Shown here: one piece after another, positions 51,683 through 60,950 of the stretch | How the letters are laid out: each line of letters starts with the position of its first letter | Position numbering within the stretch: position 1 is the first letter of the stretch | NCBI GenBank assembly: GCA_023412215.1 | Contig: JAEYNX010000003.1 | Location: forward strand, 124,001-188,000 | DNA from: Bacillota bacterium | Lineage (GTDB): Bacteria > Bacillota > Clostridia > Oscillospirales > Ruminococcaceae | Direction of reading: 5' to 3' | Length of the DNA stretch: 64,000 nucleotides | Program-made: the position numbers and the translations under genes | Notes under the pieces: generated by a model | Seen by the model: the letters and a program-made list of their open reading frames with translations, nothing else | Database searches by the model: none | Told to the model about the DNA's origin: nothing

Positions 51683-52237
51683 TTATTCGGCGCATTCGGC
51701 CAGCAATTCATCCGCGTTCTGCACCTTGGCAAACATACCGTTTAAAGACGCCATAAACACCTGATGCACGGTCTGCGCATCCAATACGCTTTCGCCCCAC
51801 TGCAGGTCTTTGGTGGTGCACGCGTCCTGTATCAGGGTGACGGCATAGCCGTAATCCTTGGCGGCGCGCGCCGTGGTGTCGATGCACATATGGCTCATCA
51901 TACCGCACAGCACCAGATGTTCCACCTGCATGGCCGCAAGCTTTTCGTGCAGACCGGTGCCCAAAAAACTGTTGGGTGCATGCTTTACAACCACCGGCTC
52001 CGTGGGCAGCGGCGCAACGCTGTGATGGATGAAAACCCCTTCCGTTTCGGGGATAAAGAAGGTGGCGTTTTCACGGATATTCACGTGCTGTACATGAAAA
52101 ACGGGCATCCCCTGTGCCCTGAAACATTTAAGAATCCTTGCCGCGTTTTCGGCGGCCTGCTCAGGGCGGTACAGCTCGCACCGCCCGCCCGCAAAGTAAT
52201 CGTTTTGAATATCGACCAGCACCAGTGCGCTTTGCAT
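51683..52237 (-). CDS. Isochorismatase-like cysteine hydrolase
   Basis: 184 residues. The family triad is complete: D9 (VLVDIQNDYF), K85 (VVVKHAPNSF) and C118 (MSHMCIDTTA). Members hydrolyse nicotinamide, N-carbamoyl compounds or isochorismate; this small single-domain type is not further assignable. Upstream of galU. Confidence 0.87.
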   Translation of the reverse strand: MQSALVLVDIQNDYFAGGRCELYRPEQAAENAARILKCFRAQGMPVFHVQHVNIRENATFFIPETEGVFIHHSVAPLPTEPVVVKHAPNSFLGTGLHEKLAAMQVEHLVLCGMMSHMCIDTTARAAKDYGYAVTLIQDACTTKDLQWGESVLDAQTVHQVFMASLNGMFAKVQNADELLAECAE

Positions 52238-52288
52238 ACGGTTTTGTCATCCTTTCAATGTTGATGTCCCTTTTGGCGAAGCACAGTA

Positions 52289-53275
52289 CTACATCAGCAG
52301 ATAAGCCTGCATGAATATTGCCGCGATAAAGCTCGCCACAAAGAAACTCACGATCAGCCCGATAATCAGGCCGGTTTTAAGCCCGCCTTTTTTGGTAAGC
52401 GCCGCTTTATAGGCATCGCCTTCACCAAAACGCTCCTTTAGCTGGCGTATCTGCGAAAAAACATGCCGCTGATAAAGCTTATTGCCGAACACGCCCCACG
52501 CCACACAGCTTGCCCAGTAAACATAACTGAAGATGTTGGAGATGTTCATCCAATAAGCGGCTTGCGGCGGAAGATCCTTGGTAAACATGGCTACAGGGTT
52601 GGTTAAAAACTCGCTGATGTTTGAAGAAAGGAAGTAATAGGTGGCCATCATCGAGGGAACCTGACGGATTAAAAACGCCACCGCCAGCAGCGAGCCGATC
52701 ATGTACATACCGCGCCCGCAAAAGTACAGCGCGTTGCCGAAGAATGCCGCCCAGTTCCACGAAGCCTTCTTTTTGGTTACCGCCATCTCCTTAAAACGGG
52801 GCAGGTAATAGTGTGACCCCGACCCCACAAACATGGCGATATCCTTTACAGGGATGCCGTCGATGCTTTCGTCGGGGCTTAAGCCGCCGTACGGGGTGGT
52901 GTAAGGGTTAAACGGCATCACAAAGGGCGGCTGAAGCGGCTGGGGGCTAAACGGGCCGTCCGCTCCCTCGGCCTTTGGCTGGGGGGTATCAAATTTGTTG
53001 AGCGGGGTACCGCACAGCTCGCAGAAGATGCCGTTTGCGGGGTTTAGGGTGCCGCAGCGCGGGCAGCGCCTGGGCGCGTCGCCGTCATACTTTTCGGCGG
53101 AGGGGCGCCGCCATTCCTCGCCGGTGGCATGTTTCTCCACATACGCGCAGGTTCCCGTTTCCTCATAGCAGTGCCGGTGATGGGGCGCGCCGCAAATGGG
53201 GCAAACCACGATATCGTCTTTATCTTGAAATGCTACCCCGCACGCGGGGCATTTGATCCCGTCATATCTACCCAT
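52289..53275 (-). CDS. RING-finger/zinc-ribbon membrane protein (DUF2628-like)
   Basis: 328 residues. N-terminal prokaryotic RING-like zinc finger (CPACGVAFQDKDDIVVCPIC, then CGAPHHRHCYEETGTC), a second zinc ribbon (CPRCG ... CELCG), a proline-rich linker, then a C-terminal membrane part with about four helices, WNWAAFFGNALYFCGRGMY being DUF2628-like. Role unknown; the RING-like finger is probably structural rather than a ubiquitin ligase. Confidence 0.85.
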   Translation of the reverse strand: MGRYDGIKCPACGVAFQDKDDIVVCPICGAPHHRHCYEETGTCAYVEKHATGEEWRRPSAEKYDGDAPRRCPRCGTLNPANGIFCELCGTPLNKFDTPQPKAEGADGPFSPQPLQPPFVMPFNPYTTPYGGLSPDESIDGIPVKDIAMFVGSGSHYYLPRFKEMAVTKKKASWNWAAFFGNALYFCGRGMYMIGSLLAVAFLIRQVPSMMATYYFLSSNISEFLTNPVAMFTKDLPPQAAYWMNISNIFSYVYWASCVAWGVFGNKLYQRHVFSQIRQLKERFGEGDAYKAALTKKGGLKTGLIIGLIVSFFVASFIAAIFMQAYLLM

Positions 53276-53431
53276 TATACATCCCCTGTTTTATTAAAAT
53301 ACGTTTGCTAAACTTTCGTTATCATGGTTAAACCACATATTATTATAAACGAAACCACAGCAAAAGCCAATAAAAACTTCCAATGTTAAGAGAACATTTA
53401 CTTTTAATTACTATATTTTTGATAAATGCTA

Positions 53432-53461
53432 TTGACAGCATTATACTATGCGATGTATAGT
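53432..53461 (+). promoter_or_regulatory. Promoter of the padR operon
   Basis: TTGACA (53432-53437), 18 nt, TATAGT (53456-53461). The operator below overlaps its spacer and -10 box. Confidence 0.75.
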
Positions 53462-53463
53462 AT
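53443..53463 (+). promoter_or_regulatory. Probable PadR operator
   Basis: ATACTAT, 7-nt spacer, ATAGTAT: a perfect 21-bp dyad that covers the -10 box, the place an autorepressor would bind. Confidence 0.65.
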
Positions 53464-53484
53464 TGGTTGAAACGAGGTGTTTGA

Positions 53485-53811
53485 ATGGATATACAGCTTA
53501 AAAGAGGCTTACTGGAAATCTGCGTGCTAACTGTTTTGAACCGGGGAGACTCTTACGGCTACCAGATCATCAAGGATGTGAACCCTCACATCGAAATCTC
53601 AGAATCGACACTGTACCCGATTTTAAAGAGACTGGAAGCAGGGGAATTGCTAACGGTTTACTCGGTAGAATACAACAGCAGGCTGCGCAGGTACTATAAA
53701 ATCACGGATATAGGGCGCAAAAAGATTGAGGACTTTCTAAAAGAATGGCAAGAGGTCATGAACGTATTTCACTTTATTACTGAGGGAATGGGGTATCTGG
53801 GGGATGAATAA
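53485..53811 (+). CDS. PadR family transcriptional regulator
   Basis: 108 residues. Winged helix: LKRGLLEICVLTVLNRGDSY, GYQIIKDV, ESTLYPILKRLEAGELL and YYKITDIGRKKIEDFL. The short form (PadR-s1-like) usually represses envelope-stress or drug-efflux genes. It overlaps the DUF1700 gene by 8 nt. padR-DUF1700-DUF4097 is a recurrent operon in Firmicutes. Confidence 0.92.
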   Translation: MDIQLKRGLLEICVLTVLNRGDSYGYQIIKDVNPHIEISESTLYPILKRLEAGELLTVYSVEYNSRLRRYYKITDIGRKKIEDFLKEWQEVMNVFHFITEGMGYLGDE

Positions 53812-54400
53812 GGCCGAATTTACAGTGAGCTTTAGCGAAAAGCTGGGGGTGCTCCCGCAAAGCGAGGTTGAAAAGTCACTGGCGTTTTACACGGAGATGA
53901 TCGATGACCGCGTAGAAGACGGGATGGACGAAGAGGCGGCGGTAGGTGCGCTGGGCGATATCAACGAGATTGTAAAAGAGGTTATGCTCTCTGCCCCACT
54001 GCCCACGCTGATGAAGGCCAAGATGAAGCCGCAGCGCAAGTTAAGCACCTGGGAGATTGCTTTGCTGATCCTGGGATTTCCGTTGTGGTTCCCGCTGCTG
54101 GCGGCGTTTTTTGCAGTTATCCTCGCGGTTTATGTATCGGTATGGGCCATAATCATCTCGCTTTTCGGAGCGGTATTGGCCATTTCAATCAGTGGAGTGG
54201 CAGGCCTCATCGGCTCGTTTTTCTTTCTTCCCCACAGCTTTGCAACCGCGCTGTTTTTACTCGGATGCTCTATTATCTGTATAGGGCTAGGTATACTGTC
54301 GTTTTTGGGTGTAAGGAAACTATCGGTTTGGCTTGTTAAGCTCACCGCATTGTTTTTACGCGCCGTTAAATCGTTGTTTATTAAAAGGGAGGCAGAATAG
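53804..54400 (+). CDS. DUF1700 (HAAS-domain) membrane protein
   Basis: 198 residues. The N-terminal HAAS-like helical part (FSEKLGVLPQSEVEKSLAFY, GMDEEAAVGALGDINEIVKE) precedes four membrane segments. Family members accompany PadR regulators; the HAAS part may interact with the regulator or its partner. Abuts the DUF4097 gene. Confidence 0.9.
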   Translation: MNKAEFTVSFSEKLGVLPQSEVEKSLAFYTEMIDDRVEDGMDEEAAVGALGDINEIVKEVMLSAPLPTLMKAKMKPQRKLSTWEIALLILGFPLWFPLLAAFFAVILAVYVSVWAIIISLFGAVLAISISGVAGLIGSFFFLPHSFATALFLLGCSIICIGLGILSFLGVRKLSVWLVKLTALFLRAVKSLFIKREAE

Positions 54401-55465
54401 ATGAAGCAGGTAACGAAGAAATTAATGATTATAGCAGGTTCCCTTGTCGCGGCCGGGCTTATTTTAACCACCTTTGCGTTTGCATTCGGCGGCTTAAACA
54501 TTACGTCGCTTAATACGGAGCTGCCCTATGAGGAAAAGAACTATACCTACAGCTCCGCGGAGGTAAAATCCCTCTCCGTAAAGGATGTCGACTGTGACGT
54601 AGAGCTTGTTGGTACGCAGGAAAACAAAATCTCGGTTACCACCCTTGAAAACGAAAAGAACCGTTACGATGTCAAGCTTTCCCCGAGCGGAGAGCTGCGC
54701 ATTGAATATCATTCGACCCAGAAATGGTACGAGTACATTCACTTTGGGTTCTATATCCAGTTCCCGAGCAGGAAGCTTACCATCGAGGTTCCCGAAAAAT
54801 TTATAGGCGAGGTAAAGGCGTCCACTGTCAGCGGCAATATCGCGCTCTCGACGCTTGACCTGCAGAAGGGGCTCACCCTCAGCACCACCAGCGGGGAATT
54901 GAGTTTAACCGATACCGGCACCGCAGACAGGCTTACGGTAAGCTCTGTAAGCGGTGGAATAGAACTTGAAAACTGCAAAATAAACAACGCGCTGAATCTT
55001 TCCACCACGAGCGGCGATATCTCGGTAGACACGGCGACCACCGCGGGGGATATTACCGCATCGACAATCAGCGGCGTAGTCATGATCCGGAAAACCGAGG
55101 CACAGGGTAAAACCGATTTCTCCAGCACCAGCGGTGATATTTCGATGGATGCATCCACTGCGGTCTCCGGTATCTCGGTGGGAAGCGGCAGCGGCTCTAT
55201 CCGCCTTGAAAAATCCTCCACCAAAGGGGATGTAGACCTTCACAGCACCAGCGGGGATATCAACTTCACACAGTTAAGCGGGAACAACTTAAAATTTAAG
55301 AGCATCAGCGGTGAGGTAGCAGGTACACTCCTTGGGAAGTCGGAAGATTACTCTGTGGCAGTCAGCACCACAAGCGGAGCAAAGGATGTTCCACAGTCCC
55401 AAAACGGCAGCAAGCGGCTGGAGGCCTCCACCACCAGCGGTGATATAAGTATCCGTTTTGAGTAA
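54401..55465 (+). CDS. DUF4097 beta-helix surface protein
   Basis: 354 residues. One N-terminal membrane anchor, then a repeat-rich beta-solenoid: TVSGNIALS, STTSGELSLT, STTSGDISVD, STSGDISMD, STSGDINFT, and STTSGDISIRFE recur about every 20 residues. Exposed outside the cell; probable stress-response partner of DUF1700. Terminator follows. Confidence 0.9.
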   Translation: MKQVTKKLMIIAGSLVAAGLILTTFAFAFGGLNITSLNTELPYEEKNYTYSSAEVKSLSVKDVDCDVELVGTQENKISVTTLENEKNRYDVKLSPSGELRIEYHSTQKWYEYIHFGFYIQFPSRKLTIEVPEKFIGEVKASTVSGNIALSTLDLQKGLTLSTTSGELSLTDTGTADRLTVSSVSGGIELENCKINNALNLSTTSGDISVDTATTAGDITASTISGVVMIRKTEAQGKTDFSSTSGDISMDASTAVSGISVGSGSGSIRLEKSSTKGDVDLHSTSGDINFTQLSGNNLKFKSISGEVAGTLLGKSEDYSVAVSTTSGAKDVPQSQNGSKRLEASTTSGDISIRFE

Positions 55466-55503
55466 TACTACTTCCATAGGCTTTAAGGCATAAACAATAT
55501 TGC

Positions 55504-55543
55504 AAAGCGCAGCGGCACAAACCATGCCGCTGCGCTTTGTTGT
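55504..55543 (+). terminator. Terminator of the padR operon
   Basis: AAAGCGCAGCGGC/GCCGCTGCGCTTT, 13-bp stem, 9-nt loop, then GTTGTG. Confidence 0.85.
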
Positions 55544-55567
55544 GCAGACCAAACCATTTTTCCCTGC

Positions 55568-55596
55568 TTTACAAGTGGCACAACCTGCCCTATAAT
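55568..55596 (+). promoter_or_regulatory. Promoter of prfB
   Basis: TTTACA (55568-55573), 17 nt, TATAAT (55591-55596). Confidence 0.8.
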
Positions 55597-55671
55597 AAAA
55601 ATGTCTATGTTTAATTGTAAAATACTCACATAAAGCTGCCGCGGCGCTCGGCCGGGCAGATGGAGGAACCT

Positions 55672-56784
55672 ATGCTGATATATGAAGAACTAAAGCTAAA
55701 GCTTACAGGCCTAAAGCCGGAGCTTGACGACCTGCACGAGGCGCTCGCGCTGGAGACCGCGCGCAACGAGATAGAATCCCTCGAGGGCAAGACCACCCTC
55801 CCCGGCTTTTGGGACGACCCGGCTTCCTCCCAGAAGGTGCTGCAGCGCATCGCCCAGTGCAAGGCCAGGATAGAGGGCTTTGAAAAGCTTACGGCCTCCT
55901 ACGAGGACGCGCTGGCGCTGATTGAGCTGGCCGACGAGGCAGAGGACGAATCGCTTCTGCCCGAGGTACAGCAGAATGTGAGCGGCTTTGAAGAGGCGCT
56001 TTCCACTGCGCGCCTTGCCACCCTGCTTACGGGAGAGTACGACGCCAACAACGCCATTCTCACCTTCCACGCGGGCGCGGGCGGCACCGAGGCGCAGGAC
56101 TGGGCCGAGATGCTCTACCGCATGTACACCCACTGGGCGGAGCGGCACAAGTTTAAATATCGCATACTCGATTACCTCGACGGGGAAGAGGCGGGGATGA
56201 AAAGCGCCTCCATCCTCATTGAGGGCACCAACGCCTACGGTTTTTTAAAGAGTGAGGCGGGGGTGCACCGTCTGGTGCGCATCTCCCCCTTCGACGCGTC
56301 GGGCAGGCGCCACACCTCGTTTGCGTCGCTGGAGGTCATGCCCGAGATTGGCGAGGACATTCATATTGAGATTAAGGAAGAGGATTTACGGGTAGACACC
56401 TACCGCTCCAGCGGCGCGGGCGGCCAGCACGTCAATAAAACCGAGTCGGCCATCCGCATTACCCATCTGCCCACCGGCATTGTGGTTGCCTGCCAACAGG
56501 AGCGCAGCCAGCGCCAGAACCGCGAAACGGCCATGACGATGCTCAAATCCAAACTCATAGAAATCAAGGAGCGCGAGCACTACGAGAAGATAGAGGACAT
56601 CAAGGGCGTGCAGAAGGAGATTGCCTGGGGCAGCCAGATACGCTCCTACGTGTTTATGCCCTACACCCTGGCAAAGGATCACCGCACGGGTTTTGAAAGC
56701 GGCAATATCGGCGCCGTGATGGACGGCGACATCGACGGCTTTATCAACGCCTATCTGAAGGCTAAGAGTACGGGTGAAATCTAG
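55672..56784 (+). CDS. prfB: Peptide chain release factor 2
   Basis: 370 residues. RF2 is recognised by the SPF tripeptide (VRISPFDASGRRHTS) for UGA reading and the peptidyl-hydrolysis GGQ in GAGGQHVNKTESAI. One continuous frame: the in-frame UGA and CUU slippery site that autoregulates prfB in many bacteria are absent. ATG 55672 is chosen since GGAGG lies 5 nt before it and overlaps codons of the alternative ATG at 55660. Confidence 0.95.
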   Translation: MLIYEELKLKLTGLKPELDDLHEALALETARNEIESLEGKTTLPGFWDDPASSQKVLQRIAQCKARIEGFEKLTASYEDALALIELADEAEDESLLPEVQQNVSGFEEALSTARLATLLTGEYDANNAILTFHAGAGGTEAQDWAEMLYRMYTHWAERHKFKYRILDYLDGEEAGMKSASILIEGTNAYGFLKSEAGVHRLVRISPFDASGRRHTSFASLEVMPEIGEDIHIEIKEEDLRVDTYRSSGAGGQHVNKTESAIRITHLPTGIVVACQQERSQRQNRETAMTMLKSKLIEIKEREHYEKIEDIKGVQKEIAWGSQIRSYVFMPYTLAKDHRTGFESGNIGAVMDGDIDGFINAYLKAKSTGEI

Positions 56785-56828
56785 TGCTTTTCGGCGCTGC
56801 CACGCAGCCAAAGGGGATAGCATCAAGG

Positions 56829-57581
56829 ATGAAAAAGACAATCAAAGCGGCGTTTACCGCCTCCATACCCGTTTTGTTGGGATACGTGTTCGTGGGTATC
56901 GCGTTCGGGCTGCTGATGCGCAACGCGGGCTACAGCGTGTGGTGGGCGGCACTGATGAGCGTCGCCGTTTATGCGGGCTCGATGCAGTTTGTTGCCATCA
57001 ACTTTTTTTCGGGGGCCTTTTCCGTTACCCAGATCATTCTCATGACCCTTGCCGTCAACATCCGGCATATGTTCTACGGCCTTTCGATGATCGAGCGCTT
57101 TAAGGGCATGGGCACAAAAAAGCCCTATATGATCTTTTCGCTCACCGATGAAACCTATTCGCTGTTATGCTCCGCCAAAGCGCCCGAGGGGTCGAACCCC
57201 AAGACCTTTATTTTTTTGATCGCGCTGTTTAACCAGCTCTACTGGATTACGGGCACGGTCATCGGTTCGCTTGCGGGGGAGCTTATCACCTTTAATACCA
57301 AGGGCGTCGATTTTGCCATGACGGCGCTGTTCATCGTCATCTGCACCGAGCAGTGGCTTACCTACCCCTCGCGCATCCCCGCCGTGATCGGGGTATGCGC
57401 CGCGGTGGGCTGCTTATTGATTTTTGGTGCGGATAGCTTTATCCTGCCTGCCATGCTGGTTTCGGTGCTCTTCCTCATGCTTCTGCGTGCCCCCATCTCT
57501 CGCGCGGAGGTTGCAAAAACGGATTGCGCATGCAAGCCCGATGAACCGGATGCCGCTGAAAGGGAGGAGGAAGTAAGATGA
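56829..57581 (+). CDS. azlC: Branched-chain amino acid exporter subunit AzlC
   Basis: 250 residues, multi-pass. Seen: IPVLLGYVFVGIAFGLLMRN, MSVAVYAGSMQFVAIN, AVNIRHMFYGLS and FSLTDETYSLL, all AzlC landmarks. With AzlD it exports leucine/isoleucine analogues. The frame extends upstream to the prfB end, but ATG 56829 fits AAGGGG. Its stop overlaps AzlD's ATG as ATGA. Confidence 0.93.
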   Translation: MKKTIKAAFTASIPVLLGYVFVGIAFGLLMRNAGYSVWWAALMSVAVYAGSMQFVAINFFSGAFSVTQIILMTLAVNIRHMFYGLSMIERFKGMGTKKPYMIFSLTDETYSLLCSAKAPEGSNPKTFIFLIALFNQLYWITGTVIGSLAGELITFNTKGVDFAMTALFIVICTEQWLTYPSRIPAVIGVCAAVGCLLIFGADSFILPAMLVSVLFLMLLRAPISRAEVAKTDCACKPDEPDAAEREEEVR

Positions 57582-57913
57582 TTCTCTCCCCCTTGCAATC
57601 GCTGGGTATTATCCTCACGGTGGCCGCAGTGACCTTCCTCACACGGCTCACGCCCTTTGTGTTCTTTTCGGGCGGCAGGCAGACGCCCAAGGTGGTGCTT
57701 TATCTGGGTGGCGTGCTGCCCCCCGCCATCATGGCGATATTGGTGGTGTACTGCCTGCGGGCCATCAACCTCACAGCATTCCCGTTCGGCCTGCCTGAGC
57801 TTATCGCGTCCGCTGCGGTGGTGCTGCTGCACCTGTTAAAGCGCAACACCCTCATCAGCATCCTTGCGGGCACCGCGCTCTATATGGTGCTGGTGCAGGT
57901 CGTATTCCGCTGA
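57578..57913 (+). CDS. azlD: AzlD family branched-chain amino acid transport protein
   Basis: 111 residues, four membrane segments: AVTFLTRLTPFVFFSGGRQT is the AzlD signature. Forms the exporter with AzlC; ATGA overlap shows translational coupling. Confidence 0.92.
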   Translation: MILSPLQSLGIILTVAAVTFLTRLTPFVFFSGGRQTPKVVLYLGGVLPPAIMAILVVYCLRAINLTAFPFGLPELIASAAVVLLHLLKRNTLISILAGTALYMVLVQVVFR

Positions 57914-57939
57914 GTTTTGCTATTTTGGAGGCGTTTTCC

Positions 57940-58419
57940 ATGAGTATCAGAAGTACATCCAAGGCCATTATCCTGCATGAAGGCAGGGTGCTGCTCAATA
58001 AATGCTTTGACAAACACAACGGCGAGTACTATTCCTTGCCCGGGGGCGGGCAGAACACCTACGAAACCATGATGGAGGCCGTCGTTCGCGAATGTTTGGA
58101 GGAAACGGGCTATACCGTAACACCCATACGCCTTGCCGCCGTCTGTGAGGAAATCTGCGAGGATGAGGAGATTCGGCGCGCCTACCCCGACTACGCGCAC
58201 AAGATGTTGCACATCTTTCTGTGCGGTTTAGCGAGCGAAGAGGTGCAGGAGCCCACCGAAAAGGACAATAAGCAGGTGGGCATCGAGTGGATAGAACTCG
58301 ATAGGCTTAAGGATATAAGGCTGCTGCCCCATGCGCTCGGCATGAATATAACAAAAGTGATTGCCGGTGCGGCCCCCGTCTTGCTGGGCTCGGAGCATAT
58401 TCCCTTTAACCACGGATAG
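57940..58419 (+). CDS. NUDIX hydrolase
   Basis: 159 residues. The NUDIX box is complete: GGGQNTYETMMEAVVRECLEETG. It cleaves nucleoside-diphosphate-linked substrates; which one is unclear. ATG 57940 with GGAGG is preferred over TTG 57925. Follows azlD by 26 nt. Confidence 0.9.
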   Translation: MSIRSTSKAIILHEGRVLLNKCFDKHNGEYYSLPGGGQNTYETMMEAVVRECLEETGYTVTPIRLAAVCEEICEDEEIRRAYPDYAHKMLHIFLCGLASEEVQEPTEKDNKQVGIEWIELDRLKDIRLLPHALGMNITKVIAGAAPVLLGSEHIPFNHG

Positions 58420-58450
58420 TTTTCCGCACAAAAACAAAGATTGACCGCGA

Positions 58451-58483
58451 AGCCGGACGCCCTTTTGGGGACGCCGGTTTTTT
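58451..58483 (+). terminator. Terminator after the NUDIX gene
   Basis: CCGG ... CCC/GGG ... CCGG stem with an internal loop, followed by seven T. Confidence 0.55.
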
Positions 58484-58649
58484 TGTTTGCGCAAATAAGC
58501 GTATATGCTTTAAATGCCCTTTTCGGTGCCATACTAAAGGTTGAAAACAGGTTTGTTGCCCTTGGGGGAAATGCTGTCCTTTTATGCCTTGCGGGCAGCG
58601 CATTTTTCTGCGGCTGAAAATAAAAACCTCTGTGAAAGGACTGGTGGCA

Positions 58650-60950
58650 TTGAAGGCGGTAATCATGGCGGGCGGCGAGGGCAGCCGTTTAAAGCCGCTT
58701 ACCTGTACAATCCCAAAACCCATGGCGCGCCTTTGCGGCAGGCCGATACTTGAGTATATCCTCGACCTTTTAAGCGAAAGCGGCTTTGACGAGGCGCGCA
58801 TCACCATACGCTATCTGCCCGGCAGGATTACCGAACACTTTGTGCAGGAGCAGTACCAGAACGTACGCCTGCGCTTTGTGGAGGAGACGGCGCCGCTCGG
58901 CACGGCGGGCGGGGTGAAGAACGCCGCTGAGGACATTGAAGAAGACTTTTTGGTGATAAGCGGCGACGCCGTGTGCGACTTTGACCTGCAGACCGCCGTT
59001 CGTTTTCACCGCGACAACGGCGCGGACGCTACCATCCTTGTCAAGCGGGTGGAGGACCCGAGGGAATACGGCCTCGTGAACGTCACCCCCGAAACGGGCG
59101 GCGTGGCGGGCTTTGTGGAGAAGCCCTGCTACGCGCAGGCGGTGTGCGACCTCGCCAACACCGGCGTCTATATCCTTTCGCCGAAGGCGGTAGAGATGAT
59201 CCCGACAGGCAAGCCCTTTGACTTTGCCAAAGACCTTTTTCCTCACATGCTCCAAAACGGCAGCAAGGTGCTCGCCTTTGAAGAGCAGGGCTATTGGTGC
59301 GACATTGGCGACCTCGACAGCCTAAGGCGGTGCGCCCGCGACATGCTGGAGGGCAAGGTGCGCTGCACCCTGCATGCCACCGAGGTGGAGGGGGTGTTCT
59401 ATAAAAACCTGTTCGAGGCGGGGCGGTTCGACGTGCTGCCGCCCGCCTATATCGGCTCGGGGGTGACGGCGGGCAAGGGCTGCCGTATCGGCGCGGGGAG
59501 TATCATCGACGATAACGCCACCGTCGGCAGCCGCTCGGTGGTCTTCAGCAGCCTTGTGGGGCGCAACGCCGTCATCGGCGACGATGTGCGCCTCAAAGGC
59601 AGCATCGTGTGCGAGAGCGCGGTGACCGAAAACGGTGCGCGTCTGTTTGAGGGGAGCGCCGTCGGGGCGCGGGCGGTCATCGGCAGCCGCGCCACGCTGG
59701 AGCCGGGCGTGAAGGTGTGGCCCATGAAGTATGTGCGCAGTGATACGGTGCTCAGCGAGCACCTGCGCGCGGGCGCTGTGCGGCGCGAGCTTTTTGACGA
59801 CGAGGGCATCGTGCTTGAGTCGCCCGGGGAGCTGACGCCTGTGCTCTGCACGCGGTTGGGCGCCGCCATCGGCACCGCGATGAAGGGGGCCACCATCGGC
59901 ATTGCCTCCGCGGGCGGGGCGGCGGAGGCGCTTAAGGACGCGCTCGCCGCGGGCCTTCGCCAGACCGGCTGCACGGTGTGGGATTTCGGCGGCTGCATCG
60001 AGCCGCAGGCGGCGTTCTGTTTTACCCACTGCGGGCTGCGCATGGGGGTGTTTATCGCCGCAGGGAGCATTAAAACCTTCTCGGAATACGGCCTTACCCT
60101 TTCGCGCGATACCGAGCGGGAGATAGAGCTGTGCATGCTGCGCGCCGAGAGCAAGAGCCTGCCGTATGAACAGTACGGCAAGCGGGTGATGATGGCGGAT
60201 ATCGGGCTGTTATACCCTTTGCAGCTCATGTCCTACTGCGAAGGCGGGCTAAAGGGCATGAAGGTGTCGGTAAACAGCAAAAACGCAGCGGCAAAGCGCC
60301 TGCTTTGCGGGGTATTAAGCCGGCTCGGCTGCGAGGTGGTGCACTCGGGCGCGCTTAGGCTGGAGCTTTCGGAGAACGGCAAGGCGCTCACGGCATCCAT
60401 GCAGGGAGTGCAGGTAGGGGACGAAAGGATTCTCGTGCTGCTTTCGCGCGAGGAGTTTGCAAACGGGCGCAATGTTGCCGTGCGGTTTGACGCGCCGCAG
60501 ATCATCGACAGCCTTGCGAGGCAGCACGATAAAATGGCCCTTCGCTACCTTGCCTGCCCGGCGGATGCCAGCGACCACACGGCGCGCGTCCTTGCCAAAC
60601 AGCAGCCGTGGGTGCGCGACGCCCTCGCGCGCGCTGTTCTGCTGCTTACCCTGCTGCATTCCACAGAGAAGAGCCTTGCGCAGCTGAATGAGGAGATCCC
60701 GGCGTTTTACGACGCCGTCAAGATCATCACGCTCGCCAAAAACCCCTGCGAGGTCATGCGCGTGGTGAGCGGCGGCAGGGTGGCGGAGGGCGCCATCGGC
60801 GAAGGGGTGCTGCTCCCTTACAAAAACGGCACGGTGCTGGTGCGCCCCCTCAAGCGCGGCGGCGGGGTAAAGATTATCGCCGAGGCACAGAACTACGAAA
60901 TGGCCAAGGAGCTCTGCGGTGGGTTCGAAGAGATGCTAAATAAGCTGTAA
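58650..60950 (+). CDS. Sugar-1-phosphate nucleotidyltransferase fused to a phosphomannomutase-like domain
   Basis: 766 residues, TTG start with AAAGGA 9 nt upstream. Three parts: nucleotidyltransferase (1-230; MKAVIMAGGEGSRLKPLT, ISGDAVCDFD), left-handed beta-helix (about 255-375; hexapeptide runs such as VGRNAVIGDDVRLKGSIV), and a phosphohexomutase-like region (about 400-766). The mutase serine motif (TASHNP type) is replaced by IAAGSIKTFSEYG and the DGDGDR metal loop is not found, so this third part is probably inactive as a mutase. Likely GDP-mannose or NDP-sugar synthesis for envelope glycans. Confidence 0.88.
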   Translation: MKAVIMAGGEGSRLKPLTCTIPKPMARLCGRPILEYILDLLSESGFDEARITIRYLPGRITEHFVQEQYQNVRLRFVEETAPLGTAGGVKNAAEDIEEDFLVISGDAVCDFDLQTAVRFHRDNGADATILVKRVEDPREYGLVNVTPETGGVAGFVEKPCYAQAVCDLANTGVYILSPKAVEMIPTGKPFDFAKDLFPHMLQNGSKVLAFEEQGYWCDIGDLDSLRRCARDMLEGKVRCTLHATEVEGVFYKNLFEAGRFDVLPPAYIGSGVTAGKGCRIGAGSIIDDNATVGSRSVVFSSLVGRNAVIGDDVRLKGSIVCESAVTENGARLFEGSAVGARAVIGSRATLEPGVKVWPMKYVRSDTVLSEHLRAGAVRRELFDDEGIVLESPGELTPVLCTRLGAAIGTAMKGATIGIASAGGAAEALKDALAAGLRQTGCTVWDFGGCIEPQAAFCFTHCGLRMGVFIAAGSIKTFSEYGLTLSRDTEREIELCMLRAESKSLPYEQYGKRVMMADIGLLYPLQLMSYCEGGLKGMKVSVNSKNAAAKRLLCGVLSRLGCEVVHSGALRLELSENGKALTASMQGVQVGDERILVLLSREEFANGRNVAVRFDAPQIIDSLARQHDKMALRYLACPADASDHTARVLAKQQPWVRDALARAVLLLTLLHSTEKSLAQLNEEIPAFYDAVKIITLAKNPCEVMRVVSGGRVAEGAIGEGVLLPYKNGTVLVRPLKRGGGVKIIAEAQNYEMAKELCGGFEEMLNKL

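Noticed and set aside
55660..55760. Programmed frameshift in prfB
   Set aside because: The frame is continuous from ATG 55672, with no CUU-UGA site.
58530..58560. Further copy of the ATACTAA repeat
   Set aside because: Only one half, CCATACTAAAGG, is present, without an inverted partner; the same applies to 46067-46076.
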